Shown here: in pieces, positions 1 to 8,515 of the stretch
How positions within the stretch are numbered: the stretch's first letter is position 1
Layout: the number at the start of each line of letters is the position of its first letter
DNA from: Alphaproteobacteria bacterium
GTDB taxonomy: Bacteria > Pseudomonadota > Alphaproteobacteria > Reyranellales > Reyranellaceae
Direction of reading: 5' to 3'
DNA length: 64,000 nt
Assembly: GCA_017308235.1 (NCBI GenBank)
Contig: JAFKFL010000010.1
Span: 186,001 to 250,000, forward strand
Made by a program: the position numbers and the translations under genes
Notes under the pieces: model-generated
Seen by the model: the letters and a program-made list of their open reading frames with translations, nothing else
Database searches by the model: none
What the model was told of the DNA's origin: nothing

Positions 1-1106
1 CGGCCTTCGCCAGCGGCTGGAACGGCATCGTCCGCAAGAAGACGTTGGAGGACAACCAGTACAACTTGCGTCGTGTCGTCGACATTCCCGGAACCGGGCC
101 GTTCAAGAGCAAGCGTCGTGTCGAGAACGAAGTCTGGGTTATGGAGAAGAACAAGGACTACTGGAACAAGGGCCTGCCCTATCTCGACGGCATAGAGTTC
201 TATCACGCTCTGCCGTTTTCGCCCGAGCTCGGCTCGGCGATCCTGTCCAATCGCGTCGACTACGCTCGCATCGTCGATCCCGTCACGGCGCGCAAGGCCA
301 AGGACACGCCCGGCATGTCGTCGACCAACTTCTACCAGAGCGTCATCCAAGGCACTTGGATGAACGACAAGAAGAAGCCCTTCGACGATCCGCGGGTGCG
401 CCGCGCGATCCATCTCTGCCTTGACCGGCCGGTATTGGTCGACGTCGTCAAGGACGTGGCGCCGATGATGATGGGGGGATTTATCTACCCCTTCTCCGAC
501 TTTGCGACGCCAAAGGATCAGCTCGCCAAGCGCCTGGGCTATCAGTCCGACACGACTGCCGCGGTCAAGGAAGCCAAGGCTCTGATGGCCGCCGCCGGCT
601 ACGCCAACGGTTACAAGGGCACATTGGACTATCTCGTCCGCGAGGTGGCGAGCTTCAAGCTGTGGTCGCAGGCCATCCAGGCAATGTTGCAACAGGCCCT
701 TGGCCTGGACATCAAACTGCGGACGGTCGTCGAGTCCGTGTGGTTCGACGACATCAAGTCAGGCAACTACGATCTGGCTATCGGTGCGATCGTGTCGACG
801 CTGCTCGACCCGTCGGATTACTTCAACGCCTGGTACAAAAAGGACGGGCCGCAGAACTACGGCTTCTGGAACAACGATGGCTTCAATGCGCTGCTGCCAG
901 GTATTGATACCGAAGTCGACACGGCCAAGCGGCTTGCCCTGATCCGCAAGGCCGAAGATATCTGCGAACAGGATCCTCCCGTGCTGCCGGTCTCGTGGGA
1001 GAAGATAAACGACGTCTGGTTCAACTACGTGAAGGGTCACAATCCCTACGAATACTTCGGCATCTATGATTGCGTCCGCTTCGACACCTTCTGGCTGGAC
1101 AAATAG
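1..1106 (+). CDS. ABC transporter substrate-binding protein, family 5 (5'-truncated)
   Basis: The frame is open from base 3, so the N-terminus and any signal peptide lie outside the window; about 367 residues remain and end at a TAG. The visible part is the C-terminal two thirds of a family 5 periplasmic binding protein (peptide, opine or nickel type). Seen: a GTGPF turn followed by a lysine-rich NKDYWNKGLPYLDG strand, the FDDPRVRRAIHLCLDR helix typical of this fold, and a C-terminal LPVSWEKINDVW segment. It captures a ligand for an inner-membrane ABC permease. Ligand specificity cannot be read from the sequence. No permease genes follow, since the next gene is on the other strand, so partners must lie upstream or elsewhere. 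Confidence 0.88.
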   Translation, partial: AFASGWNGIVRKKTLEDNQYNLRRVVDIPGTGPFKSKRRVENEVWVMEKNKDYWNKGLPYLDGIEFYHALPFSPELGSAILSNRVDYARIVDPVTARKAKDTPGMSSTNFYQSVIQGTWMNDKKKPFDDPRVRRAIHLCLDRPVLVDVVKDVAPMMMGGFIYPFSDFATPKDQLAKRLGYQSDTTAAVKEAKALMAAAGYANGYKGTLDYLVREVASFKLWSQAIQAMLQQALGLDIKLRTVVESVWFDDIKSGNYDLAIGAIVSTLLDPSDYFNAWYKKDGPQNYGFWNNDGFNALLPGIDTEVDTAKRLALIRKAEDICEQDPPVLPVSWEKINDVWFNYVKGHNPYEYFGIYDCVRFDTFWLDK

Positions 1107-1116
1107 CCGGAAGGCG

Positions 1117-3459
1117 CTAGCTGCGGTTCAGCATCCGCCACACCTTTTCCGGCGTCACCGGCATGTCAATCTGGGTGACGCCAAAGCCCGAAAGTGCATC
1201 GACTACGGCGTTCATGACCGAGGGCAGCGCACCTGCGCAGCCCGCCTCGCCGCAGCCCTTCACACCCAGACGATTGGTCTTGCAGGGCACGGGATGGTTC
1301 TGAACAGTGAAGAAAGGCGCATCCGACGCCCGCGGCAGGGCATAGTCCATGTAGGAGCCGGTGAGCGGCTGGCCCTGCTCGTCATAGACCGTGCGCTCGA
1401 AGATCGCTTGGCCGATGCCCTGCACCACGCCGCCATGCGCCTGGCCCTCGACCAGCATCGGATTGATGACCGTGCCGAAGTCGTTGACCATGAAGTAACG
1501 CATGACCTCGACCTCGCCGGTGTCGGGATCGATCTCGACCTCGGCGATGTGACAGCCGTTGGGGAATGAGAACGGCGGATTGTCCGAAATGTGGCTGACA
1601 TCGAGCGACTGCGGAACATCGGGCGGCAGCTCTAGCCCCGAGCGTACTTTCTCGGCCAGTTCCATCACGCCCAAGCCGCGGTCGGTGCCAGCGATCGTGA
1701 AGCGGCCGCGCGCGAACTCGATGTCGACCGCCGACGCTTCGAGCACGTGGGCGGCGATCTGCTTGCCCTGCTCGATCAGCTTGTCGGCGGCCTCGATGAA
1801 GGCCTGGCTGCCGACTAGTGCCGACTTCGATCCGCCCGTCCCGCCGCCGACCTTGAGCTGGTCCGAATCACCCTGCAGCAGCCGGAGCCGATCGAAAGGA
1901 ATGCCGGTCCTTTCGCTCACCACCTGGGCGAAGGGCGTGGCATGGCCCTGGCCGTAGTCCAGCGTGCCGCTCAGCATGGTCACGGTTCCGTCTTCCTCGA
2001 AGCGGATGCCGCCGTACTCCTTGCTGGGCGGTCCAGTGACCTCGAGATAGGAGCCGATGCCGCGCCCGCGCAACTTGTTGCGCTTGGCGCTCTCCTGCTT
2101 CCGATTTTCGAAGCCCTGCCAGTCGGCGACGGCCAACGCCTTGTCGAGGATCGACGTGAAATCACCGGAATCGTAGTTCATGCCAGACGGTGCCTTGTAG
2201 GGCATCTGCTGAGGCTGGATGTGGTTGCGCCGCCTGAGCTCAACGCAGTCGATGCCCATCTCGCGCGCCGCCATGTCGATCAGTCGCTCCATATAGTAAT
2301 TGCCTTCCGGGCGTCCCGCGCCGCGATAGGCACCGACCGGTGTCGTGTTGGTAAACACCACCTTGGAGTTCACCTCCATCGCCGGCGTCTTGTAGACGTC
2401 GATCAGGTTCTTCACGGCATTCGTGGTGGGCGGCATCGGCGGATAGATATAGGCACCAGCATTGCCGTAACCTGTGAGCCGCACGGCAAGGAAGTTGCCG
2501 TCCTTGTCGAGGGCCAGTTCGGCAATGCGCTGGTGGTCTCGACCGTGATGATCACTGAGAAAGCTTTCCGAGCGCTCGTCGGTCCACTTCACGGGACGGC
2601 CGAGAAGCCTCGACGCCAGCAGCAACGGCCCGTACTCGGGATAGACCTGCGACTTCATGCCGAACGATCCGCCGACATTGCCGGTCAGCACGCGCACCTT
2701 ATCCGGCGTCACTTTCAAGACGTCGCGCGCTAGCCCGCCCCGCAACCCCATCACGCCCTGGCAGCCGACATGGAGCGTCCAGCGCCCGGACCCGGGATCG
2801 TAGGAACCGATCGCCGAGCGCGGCTCCATGGGATTGACGATGATGCGGTTGGAGACGATCTCCAAGCGTGTGACATGGGCTGCTTCAGCGAAAGCCTTCC
2901 TCACCGCCTCTGCGTCGCCATAGTGGAAGTCGAGTGCCAGATTGCCGGGCGCATCGTCATGAAGCTGCGGCGCGCCGGGCTCGAGTGCATCGGCCGGGTT
3001 GGTGACAGCCGGGAGCTCGTCGATGCTGAGTTCGACCAGCTCGGCCGCGTCCTTGGCCTGGAGTGCGGTCTCGGCGACGACACAAGCGACCGGCTCGCCG
3101 ACGAAGCGCACCTTGTCCTTTGCCAGGCAGGGCCGCGGCGGCGTCTTCATCGGTTTGCCGTCGCGATCCGGGATGTTCAGGGGACACATGAGCGGTCCGA
3201 ACCCCGCCGCTTCGAGATCCGCGTGCGTGAGCACCATGAGCACACCAGGCATCGCAAGCGCGGCCTTGGCGTCCATGCCCTTGACGCTGCCGTGTGCGAC
3301 CTTGCTGCGCACCATGACAGCATGAGCCTGGCCCGGAAGGTTGATGTCGTCGGTATATCGGCCCTCGCCGCGCAGGAGCATCGGATCCTCCTTGCGCGAT
3401 ACGGGCTGGCCGACGCCGAACTTCATCAACGCAAGATCGGTATCACTCAATGCGTCCAT
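1117..3459 (-). CDS. Xanthine dehydrogenase family molybdopterin-binding (large) subunit
   Basis: This 780-residue protein matches the usual size of the CoxL/XdhB-like catalytic subunit of molybdenum hydroxylases, which oxidise aldehydes, purines or aromatics by adding water-derived oxygen. Landmarks: N-terminal a/b hammerhead domain (RREDP-like VSRKEDPMLLRGEGRYTDD), GGSFGMK near residue 262, AYRGAGRPEG near 375 (the AYRGAGR active-site loop, not the AYXCSFR loop of true CO dehydrogenase), and KGCGEAG near 736 carrying the catalytic glutamate. The [2Fe-2S] and FAD subunits normally encoded beside it are absent. It is the last gene of a minus-strand cluster with a NIPSNAP protein and an enolase-family enzyme, suggesting a catabolic role. 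Substrate unknown. Confidence 0.9.
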   Translation of the reverse strand: MDALSDTDLALMKFGVGQPVSRKEDPMLLRGEGRYTDDINLPGQAHAVMVRSKVAHGSVKGMDAKAALAMPGVLMVLTHADLEAAGFGPLMCPLNIPDRDGKPMKTPPRPCLAKDKVRFVGEPVACVVAETALQAKDAAELVELSIDELPAVTNPADALEPGAPQLHDDAPGNLALDFHYGDAEAVRKAFAEAAHVTRLEIVSNRIIVNPMEPRSAIGSYDPGSGRWTLHVGCQGVMGLRGGLARDVLKVTPDKVRVLTGNVGGSFGMKSQVYPEYGPLLLASRLLGRPVKWTDERSESFLSDHHGRDHQRIAELALDKDGNFLAVRLTGYGNAGAYIYPPMPPTTNAVKNLIDVYKTPAMEVNSKVVFTNTTPVGAYRGAGRPEGNYYMERLIDMAAREMGIDCVELRRRNHIQPQQMPYKAPSGMNYDSGDFTSILDKALAVADWQGFENRKQESAKRNKLRGRGIGSYLEVTGPPSKEYGGIRFEEDGTVTMLSGTLDYGQGHATPFAQVVSERTGIPFDRLRLLQGDSDQLKVGGGTGGSKSALVGSQAFIEAADKLIEQGKQIAAHVLEASAVDIEFARGRFTIAGTDRGLGVMELAEKVRSGLELPPDVPQSLDVSHISDNPPFSFPNGCHIAEVEIDPDTGEVEVMRYFMVNDFGTVINPMLVEGQAHGGVVQGIGQAIFERTVYDEQGQPLTGSYMDYALPRASDAPFFTVQNHPVPCKTNRLGVKGCGEAGCAGALPSVMNAVVDALSGFGVTQIDMPVTPEKVWRMLNRS

Positions 3460-3485
3460 GTCTGACCTCGCAACTCAACACACAT

Positions 3486-3521
3486 CCTCACCCTGAGGAC
3501 CGCTGCTCAGGGTGAGGTTTT
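3486..3521. repeat. Short palindromic repeat (cctcaccctgag type)
   Basis: A perfect 12-base inverted repeat: cctcaccctgag at 3486-3497 and ctcagggtgagg at 3506-3517, with an 8-base loop, followed on the plus strand by TTTT. The arms equal the outer arms of the longer repeats at 23576 and 41434, so this is a short member of the same dispersed family. It lies between the NIPSNAP gene and the hydroxylase gene of the minus-strand cluster and could influence read-through or mRNA stability there. Confidence 0.8.
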
Positions 3522-3530
3522 GCCGACACT

Positions 3531-4169
3531 CTATTTCGACGGCGAGAAGCTCGCCGGGATCAGCAGCGTCGACTGCATCTCTGCGAGAAGCGGCGTTCCC
3601 TTGGCGATGTAGGCCAGCCACGCCGGGTCCTTCATTGCCGCGGCGCGCGCTTCGGTCCGCTCCTGCAGATTCTTGTAACGCCACAGATGGACCCATTCAT
3701 TGGGCTGCGGCAACTCGCCGGTCCAGGCGCCCCAGATCGGCGAATATTTCTCACGCGCCGCACGGACCTGCTTGAAGTTCTCGCCGTATTGCGCCGCGCC
3801 GCCCATGACCGTGCGGTAGATGCGCAGTTCATAGACGTTGCCCGTCGTGCCATCCGAGGGCCGCATGTCGACCACGGGCTTCAGGATGCGCAGATCCTGA
3901 CGCTGGATCAGCGGCCGGACGGCCGGAACGTAGCTATCAGTCCAGGCCTTGACCTTGGCGAGCTCGCCACGCAGCCGCTCGCGATCGTTCAAGCTGTCGA
4001 ATTGCCAAAGATGCCAGACCTGATTCAGCGCACCGAACTCGGAGAACCAGTAGCCGTGATTGATGCCGAAATTATTGCCGCGCGTCGGCCGACCGATCGT
4101 TTCGGCAGCCTTGAGATAGTCCGGCATCTTGCCCGGAAACAGCGTGTAGCAGCGTAACTCGTAGACCAT
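3531..4169 (-). CDS. NIPSNAP family protein with two repeats
   Basis: The predicted 212-residue protein carries two tandem ferredoxin-like NIPSNAP domains. The first starts at residue 2 (VYELRCYTLFPGKMPDYL) and the second near residue 100 (VYELRIYRTVMGGAAQYGENF). Both contain the family's tryptophan-rich W-x-W core (WHLWQFDSLNDRERLR; WVHLWRYKNLQERTEAR). The start at 4169 is preferred over an upstream one at 4244 because it begins exactly at the domain and follows a GAGGAGAGG Shine-Dalgarno. It begins 11 bases after the stop of the enolase-family gene and is surely co-transcribed. Bacterial NIPSNAPs often sit in catabolic operons; the biochemical role is unknown. Confidence 0.85.
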   Translation of the reverse strand: MVYELRCYTLFPGKMPDYLKAAETIGRPTRGNNFGINHGYWFSEFGALNQVWHLWQFDSLNDRERLRGELAKVKAWTDSYVPAVRPLIQRQDLRILKPVVDMRPSDGTTGNVYELRIYRTVMGGAAQYGENFKQVRAAREKYSPIWGAWTGELPQPNEWVHLWRYKNLQERTEARAAAMKDPAWLAYIAKGTPLLAEMQSTLLIPASFSPSK

Positions 4170-4180
4170 GACCTCTCCTC

Positions 4181-5365
4181 TCAGGGATGTGGGTTCCGAG
4201 GCGGATGCGCGCGCACCGCGTCCTCGTTGATGTCGGCGCCCCATCCCGGCCGGGTGGGCACGATCAATTCACCATTCTGGATGACCGGCGGATGAGTCAC
4301 CAGATCGTCCTTCCAGGGCACATCGTCGATATCTATTTCCATGATGCGGAAGTTCGGCATGGTCGCGCAAAGATGGGCGCTCATGAGCGTCGACATGTGA
4401 CCGTAAAAGTTGTGCGGAGCGCAGTTGATCTCGTAGGCGTCGGCCATGGCGGCGACCTTGAGTGACTCCATCAACCCGTTCCACGGCGTATCGATGATCG
4501 AGACATCGATCGATCGATTCTCGAAATAGGGCCGGAACTGCCGTCGTCCGAACAGCGATTCGCAGGAAGCAATCGGCATCGCCGCCCGGTCGCGGATCAG
4601 GCGCAGCCCTTCGGGATCGTAGGTATCGATCTCGAGCCAGAAGAGATTGAATGGCTCGCAGGCCCGCGCGACTTTGATGTAACCCTCGGTCTTGAAGTTG
4701 AAATTGGTGTCGAGAAGGATACCCATGTCGGAGCCCGCGCCCTGACGGAAGGCAGCCAGTCCTTCGACGATGGCGGTCAGCGTGGCACTGTCGGCATTGA
4801 GTTCCGGCCCGCCGGTGCCGCGGCCAAAGCCCGGCTGATGCATGTTGGGCGGATTGAGATCGAAGCGGAAAATATTGGTTTTGAGCGCCTTGAAGCCACG
4901 CTCCTTCACATGCTTGCCAAGCTTCACGAGATCGTCGAGCGAGCGCACCGGCTCGACCTTCATCATGTCGGCGTTGCGGAAGCGGTAGCTGCCGCAGTGC
5001 GACCAGTAGAGCGGCAGGCGATCGCGTACCGGTCCACCGAACAGCGCGTAGACGGGAATGCCGAGTGCCTTCGCTTTCACATCGAGCAGTGCATTCTCGA
5101 TCGCGGCCATCGCCTGCTGGTTCAATCCGCCCGGTGCCTGACGCGTGACGGCATAGAGCGTCGTCATGATGCGCTCGATCGGGCGCGGATCCTGACCGAT
5201 CAGGCCACCCGCCATGCGACGGATCACAGCGGTGAGGCCCGCACTGCCGTAGCCTTCATTGTATTCCGACCAGCCAATCAACCCGTCATCGGTGGTGATT
5301 TTCAGGAAAGAGAAGTCCCGCCAGCCGGCGTCGCAGTGCAGATCCTCGATTTTGGCGATTTTCAT
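4181..5365 (-). CDS. Mandelate racemase / muconate lactonizing family enzyme (enolase superfamily)
   Basis: A 394-residue enolase-superfamily member: N-terminal capping domain beginning MKIAKIEDLHCDAGWRDF, then a TIM barrel. Metal ligands are visible as Asp near 217 (LLDTNFN), Glu near 243 (WLEIDTYD) and Glu near 268 (IASCESLFGRRQF), with a candidate general base His near 317 (CAPHNFYGH). These positions match the mandelate racemase subgroup, whose members are mostly sugar-acid dehydratases. The start at 5365 follows a GCGGAGGAAAC ribosome site; the longer frame upstream would run into the divergent gene. First gene of the cluster with the NIPSNAP protein and hydroxylase subunit. The exact substrate is not predictable. 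Confidence 0.9.
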   Translation of the reverse strand: MKIAKIEDLHCDAGWRDFSFLKITTDDGLIGWSEYNEGYGSAGLTAVIRRMAGGLIGQDPRPIERIMTTLYAVTRQAPGGLNQQAMAAIENALLDVKAKALGIPVYALFGGPVRDRLPLYWSHCGSYRFRNADMMKVEPVRSLDDLVKLGKHVKERGFKALKTNIFRFDLNPPNMHQPGFGRGTGGPELNADSATLTAIVEGLAAFRQGAGSDMGILLDTNFNFKTEGYIKVARACEPFNLFWLEIDTYDPEGLRLIRDRAAMPIASCESLFGRRQFRPYFENRSIDVSIIDTPWNGLMESLKVAAMADAYEINCAPHNFYGHMSTLMSAHLCATMPNFRIMEIDIDDVPWKDDLVTHPPVIQNGELIVPTRPGWGADINEDAVRAHPPRNPHP

Positions 5366-5425
5366 GCTGTTTCCTCCGCAGCGGCGGCCAGCATAGACTG
5401 GAACCACGCTTCGGGGAGATGAAAC

Positions 5426-6103
5426 ATGGCGCTTCGCGGCAAGGGAATGCTGGTCGTGTTCAACGAAGTGAAACCACGCGACGAGCGCGACTTCAACGAA
5501 TGGTACAACCGCGAACATATTGACGAGCGCGTCAACCTGCCGGGATTCCACCGCGCGCGGCGCTACGTCGCGGTGCGCGCCACGCCGAAATATCTCGCGA
5601 CCTACGAATGCAACGGCGTCAGCGATCTCGCAGCGCCGGGCTATCTCGCCCTGCTCGCCAACCAGACACCGTGGACCCAGGCGGTGATGGCTCGCTTCAC
5701 GCACTTCAACCGCATGACGCTGCGCATGCAGATCGACCAGACGCACGGAGTCGGCGGCGCGATCACCGTTGTGCGCTTCGTGCCCGACCCGGCGCGACGC
5801 CGCGAACTCCTCGAGTGGCTACGCGGGACGGCGCTGCCGCGCGCCGTCAAGCGGCCCGGCATGCTGGGCGCCGCGGCGGGCGAGAACGACCTCGAGATCG
5901 CCAACGCGCCAATGCAGCAGAAGAGCATGGACCATCCCAGGGCCGACGAGGTCGAATGGGTGGTTCTGCTCGAGGGCGCCGAAGCCGCAGCGACCAGCGC
6001 CACTGCACGGCTCCTGTTCAAGCCGTCGGCGCTGAAGCCGTTCGGCGTCGAGGCAACACCAGTGATCGGCACATATCGGCTTCTTTATGGCAACCAGCGC
6101 TAA
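5426..6103 (+). CDS. Dimeric alpha/beta-barrel protein (DUF4286-like)
   Basis: The protein has 225 residues. The N-terminal half has the signature of small ferredoxin-fold dimeric barrel proteins: MLVVFNEVKPRDERDFNEWY, then NREHIDERVNLPGFHRARRY and PKYLATYE. The W-Y-x-x-E-H core is shared by DUF4286 and EthD-like proteins. A second, weaker copy of the fold may follow from about residue 110 (GGAITVVRFVPDPARRRE). No catalytic function is established for such proteins. It is divergent from the enolase-family operon (60 bases between starts), so the two probably share a control region and perhaps the same metabolic theme. Confidence 0.7.
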   Translation: MALRGKGMLVVFNEVKPRDERDFNEWYNREHIDERVNLPGFHRARRYVAVRATPKYLATYECNGVSDLAAPGYLALLANQTPWTQAVMARFTHFNRMTLRMQIDQTHGVGGAITVVRFVPDPARRRELLEWLRGTALPRAVKRPGMLGAAAGENDLEIANAPMQQKSMDHPRADEVEWVVLLEGAEAAATSATARLLFKPSALKPFGVEATPVIGTYRLLYGNQR

Positions 6104-6150
6104 CGCAAGTTTGACCTGTCGGTGAGGCGGCGAGTCGCTAAGTTGGTGCC

Positions 6151-7002
6151 GTGTCCACTCAACGGCTGATCTTCTGGCTGCGTCAGGCGACGCTGGTCCT
6201 GCTGTGCCTGCCGGCACTCCATCTTGCCTGGCGCTGGTATGCCGACGATCTCGGGGCGCGGCCGGTCACCGAGGCGACGCACGTCACCGGCGACTGGACG
6301 GTCGTGTTCCTGCTTTGCTCGCTGGCGCTGACGCCGGCGCGCGCGGCCTTGGGCTGGATGCCCTTGGTGCAGATCCGTCGGCGCATCGGCGTTGCCGCAG
6401 CGCTTTATGCCGGCCTGCATTTCCTGATCTATGTCGCCGACCAGAAATGGGACCTGGTCGTGGTGGCGCTGGAGATCGTCAAGCGCTTCTACCTCACCAT
6501 CGGCTTCGTAACGCTGCTGATGCTCGCCGCACTCGCCATTACCTCGACCAACGGCTGGCAGCGCCGGCTGAAGCGCAACTGGAAACGCCTGCACTGGCTG
6601 ATCTATCCCGCCGCAGTGTTGGCGCTGCTGCACTTCTTCATCCAGTCCAAGGCCAATGTCGGCGAGCCCACGGTCGCGGCAGGGCTGTTCGCCTGGCTGA
6701 TGCTGTGGCGCTTGATGCCTGCGAAACTCAGCGCCAGCTTCCTCGGCCTGTTCCTTCTGGCGATCGGCGCCACGCTCTCGGCCTTCCTGTTCGAGGTGGC
6801 CTGGTATGGGTTGGTGAACGGCATCAATCCGATGCGCCTGCTCAATGCCGATATCGATCCCGACCTGTTCCCCCGCCCCGTGCACAAGGTGTTCGTCGCC
6901 TCCCTGGCAGCGATCGCGCTCGTGGCCGCATGGCGCGGCACGGCCGGACTGAAACGCCTCTGGACGCAACGATATATCCGGACGACTATACCGACCTCGT
7001 AA
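6151..7002 (+). CDS. msrQ: MsrQ-like heme-binding membrane subunit of methionine sulfoxide reductase
   Basis: A 283-residue membrane protein with a GTG start and about six hydrophobic segments, of the ferric-reductase-like fold. It has the MsrQ hallmarks RRRIGVAAALYAGLHFLIYV and, after a basic loop (TSTNGWQRRLKRNWKRLH), a second histidine-bearing helix ending ALLHFF. MsrQ passes electrons through heme to MsrP, the periplasmic molybdopterin enzyme that repairs oxidised methionines. MsrP is not adjacent here. The C-terminus is longer than the usual ~200 residues and adds one or two membrane segments. The stop codon overlaps a possible modA start (TAATG), and a candidate ModE box lies in the last codons. 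Confidence 0.78.
   Translation: MSTQRLIFWLRQATLVLLCLPALHLAWRWYADDLGARPVTEATHVTGDWTVVFLLCSLALTPARAALGWMPLVQIRRRIGVAAALYAGLHFLIYVADQKWDLVVVALEIVKRFYLTIGFVTLLMLAALAITSTNGWQRRLKRNWKRLHWLIYPAAVLALLHFFIQSKANVGEPTVAAGLFAWLMLWRLMPAKLSASFLGLFLLAIGATLSAFLFEVAWYGLVNGINPMRLLNADIDPDLFPRPVHKVFVASLAAIALVAAWRGTAGLKRLWTQRYIRTTIPTS
6970..6993 (+). promoter_or_regulatory. Candidate ModE (molybdate-responsive) operator upstream of modA
   Basis: An imperfect 24-base palindrome reads CGATATAT, eight bases, CTATACCG. The left half equals the half-site of known alphaproteobacterial Mo-boxes (CGaTATAT), and the right half matches its complement at six of eight positions. It lies 21 bases before the modA start and within the last codons of msrQ; a ModE-like gene follows modC. 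The site is seen in the sequence, while the binding assignment is inference. Confidence 0.45.
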
Positions 7003-7013
7003 TGGAGGTTGGC

Positions 7014-7832
7014 ATGGATGGGTCGATGAGGCGCCGTACGATGAGACGCCGTACCTGGCTGGGCTTGGCCCTGGCGTCGGCGGCAGCGCCGTTCGCGACG
7101 GCGCGAGCGCAAGGGGGGAGCCTGGTGATTTTCGCCGCGGCGAGCCTCAAGAATGCGCTCGACGAGATCGCCGCCGACTGGGTCAAATCCTCGGGCAAAT
7201 CAGCACCCAAGATCTCCTATGCTGCGAGCTCGGCGCTCGCCAAGCAGTTGGAGCAAGGTGCGCCCGCCGACCTCTTCATCTCGGCCGATCTCGACTGGAT
7301 GGACTATGTCGCCAAGAAGGACCTGATCAAGGCCGACACGCGCATCAATCTGCTGGGCAACAAGATCGTCCTGATCGCGCCTCGCGATTCGACGGCCAAG
7401 GTCGAGGTGAAACAGGGTTTCGACCTCGCCAAGGCGCTGGCTGGCGGCAAGCTCGCCATGGGCAACGTCGACGCCGTGCCCGCCGGCAAGTACGGCAAGG
7501 CGGCCCTGCAGAAGCTCGGCGCCTGGGATGGCGTGAAGGACAACATCGCGCAGGCCGACAATGTGCGGGCCGCGCTCGTGCTGGTCGCGCGCGGCGAGGC
7601 ACCGCTTGGTATCGTCTACAGCACCGATGCCGCGGCCGAGCCGAACGTGAAGATCGTCGGCACCTTCCCGGACGACTCGCACCCGCCCATCATCTATCCC
7701 GCGGCCGTGACCAAGGACACGAAATCGTCCGACGCCGTGCCGTTCCTCGATTACCTGAAGAGCCCGAAGGCACGGCCCGCTTTCGAGAAGCAGGGCTTCA
7801 CGGTGCTGGTGAAGTCCAACTCCGCGACATGA
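7014..7832 (+). CDS. modA: Molybdate ABC transporter substrate-binding protein
   Basis: The 272-residue precursor begins with an arginine-rich leader (MRRRTMRRRTWLGLALASAA) ending near ARAQ, probably a Tat or Sec signal. The mature protein starts with SLVIFAAASLKNALDEIA, the oxyanion-binding strand of ModA, followed by SYAASSALAKQLEQGAPADLFISAD and later VPAGKYGKAAL and GIVYSTDA, all standard ModA landmarks. The start at 7014 is chosen because GGAGG lies five bases upstream; ATG at 7002, overlapping the msrQ stop, is an alternative. The stop overlaps the modB start (ATGA). It binds molybdate or tungstate in the periplasm for ModBC. Confidence 0.95.
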   Translation: MDGSMRRRTMRRRTWLGLALASAAAPFATARAQGGSLVIFAAASLKNALDEIAADWVKSSGKSAPKISYAASSALAKQLEQGAPADLFISADLDWMDYVAKKDLIKADTRINLLGNKIVLIAPRDSTAKVEVKQGFDLAKALAGGKLAMGNVDAVPAGKYGKAALQKLGAWDGVKDNIAQADNVRAALVLVARGEAPLGIVYSTDAAAEPNVKIVGTFPDDSHPPIIYPAAVTKDTKSSDAVPFLDYLKSPKARPAFEKQGFTVLVKSNSAT

Positions 7833-8515
7833 CGGCGGAGGAATGGACGGCCGTCCGGCTCAGCCTGCTGGTTGCGGTCACCGCGACTGCTGCGAGCTTG
7901 CCCTTTGGCATCGCCATCGCCTGGCTGCTGGCGCGCGGACGATTCTGGGGCAAGAGCCTGGTCGACACGCTCGTCCATCTGCCGCTGATCCTGCCGCCCG
8001 TCGTGACGGGCTACCTGCTGCTGATCCTGTTCGGCAAGCGCGGCCCGATCGGCGAATTCCTGAACGACACTTTCGGCATCGTCTTCGCCTTTCGCTGGAC
8101 CGGAGCGGCGCTTGCCTGCGCGGTGATGGGCTTTCCCCTGATGGTGCGTGCCATCCGGCTGTCGATCGAGGCGATCGATACGCGGCTCGAAAGTGCGGCG
8201 GGAACGTTGGGCGCCCATCCGTTGTTCGTGTTCGCCACCATCACCCTGCCGCTCAGTCTGCCGGGCGTGATCGCCGGCGCGATCCTGTGCTTTGCCAAGT
8301 CGATGGGCGAGTTTGGCGCCACCATCACGTTCGTCTCGAACATTCCAGGCGAGACCCAGACCCTGCCGTCGGCCATCTACACGCTGACCCAGGTGCCCGG
8401 CGGCGACGCTGGCGCGCTGCGCCTCACCGCGATATCGGTCGTGATCTCCATGACCGCTCTCCTCGGCTCCGAGCTGCTGGCCCGCAGCATCGGCGCTCGC
8501 CGTGTCGCGACATGA
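7829..8515 (+). CDS. modB: Molybdate ABC transporter permease
   Basis: A 228-residue inner-membrane protein with about five transmembrane helices. The binding-protein-dependent permease motif is clear: ESAAGTLGAHPLFVFATITL precedes the EAA loop, followed by PGVIAGAILCFAKSMGEFGAT, which is diagnostic of ModB. It forms the molybdate channel with ModC at the cytoplasmic face. The reading frame overlaps both modA and modC by four bases (ATGA), so translation of all three is coupled. Length is normal for the family and no defects are seen. Confidence 0.96.
   Translation: MTAEEWTAVRLSLLVAVTATAASLPFGIAIAWLLARGRFWGKSLVDTLVHLPLILPPVVTGYLLLILFGKRGPIGEFLNDTFGIVFAFRWTGAALACAVMGFPLMVRAIRLSIEAIDTRLESAAGTLGAHPLFVFATITLPLSLPGVIAGAILCFAKSMGEFGATITFVSNIPGETQTLPSAIYTLTQVPGGDAGALRLTAISVVISMTALLGSELLARSIGARRVAT

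Noticed and set aside
7843-8511. Extended start for modC
   Set aside because: The upstream part is a shadow over modB; ATG 8512 overlaps the modB stop and begins the conserved ATPase domain.
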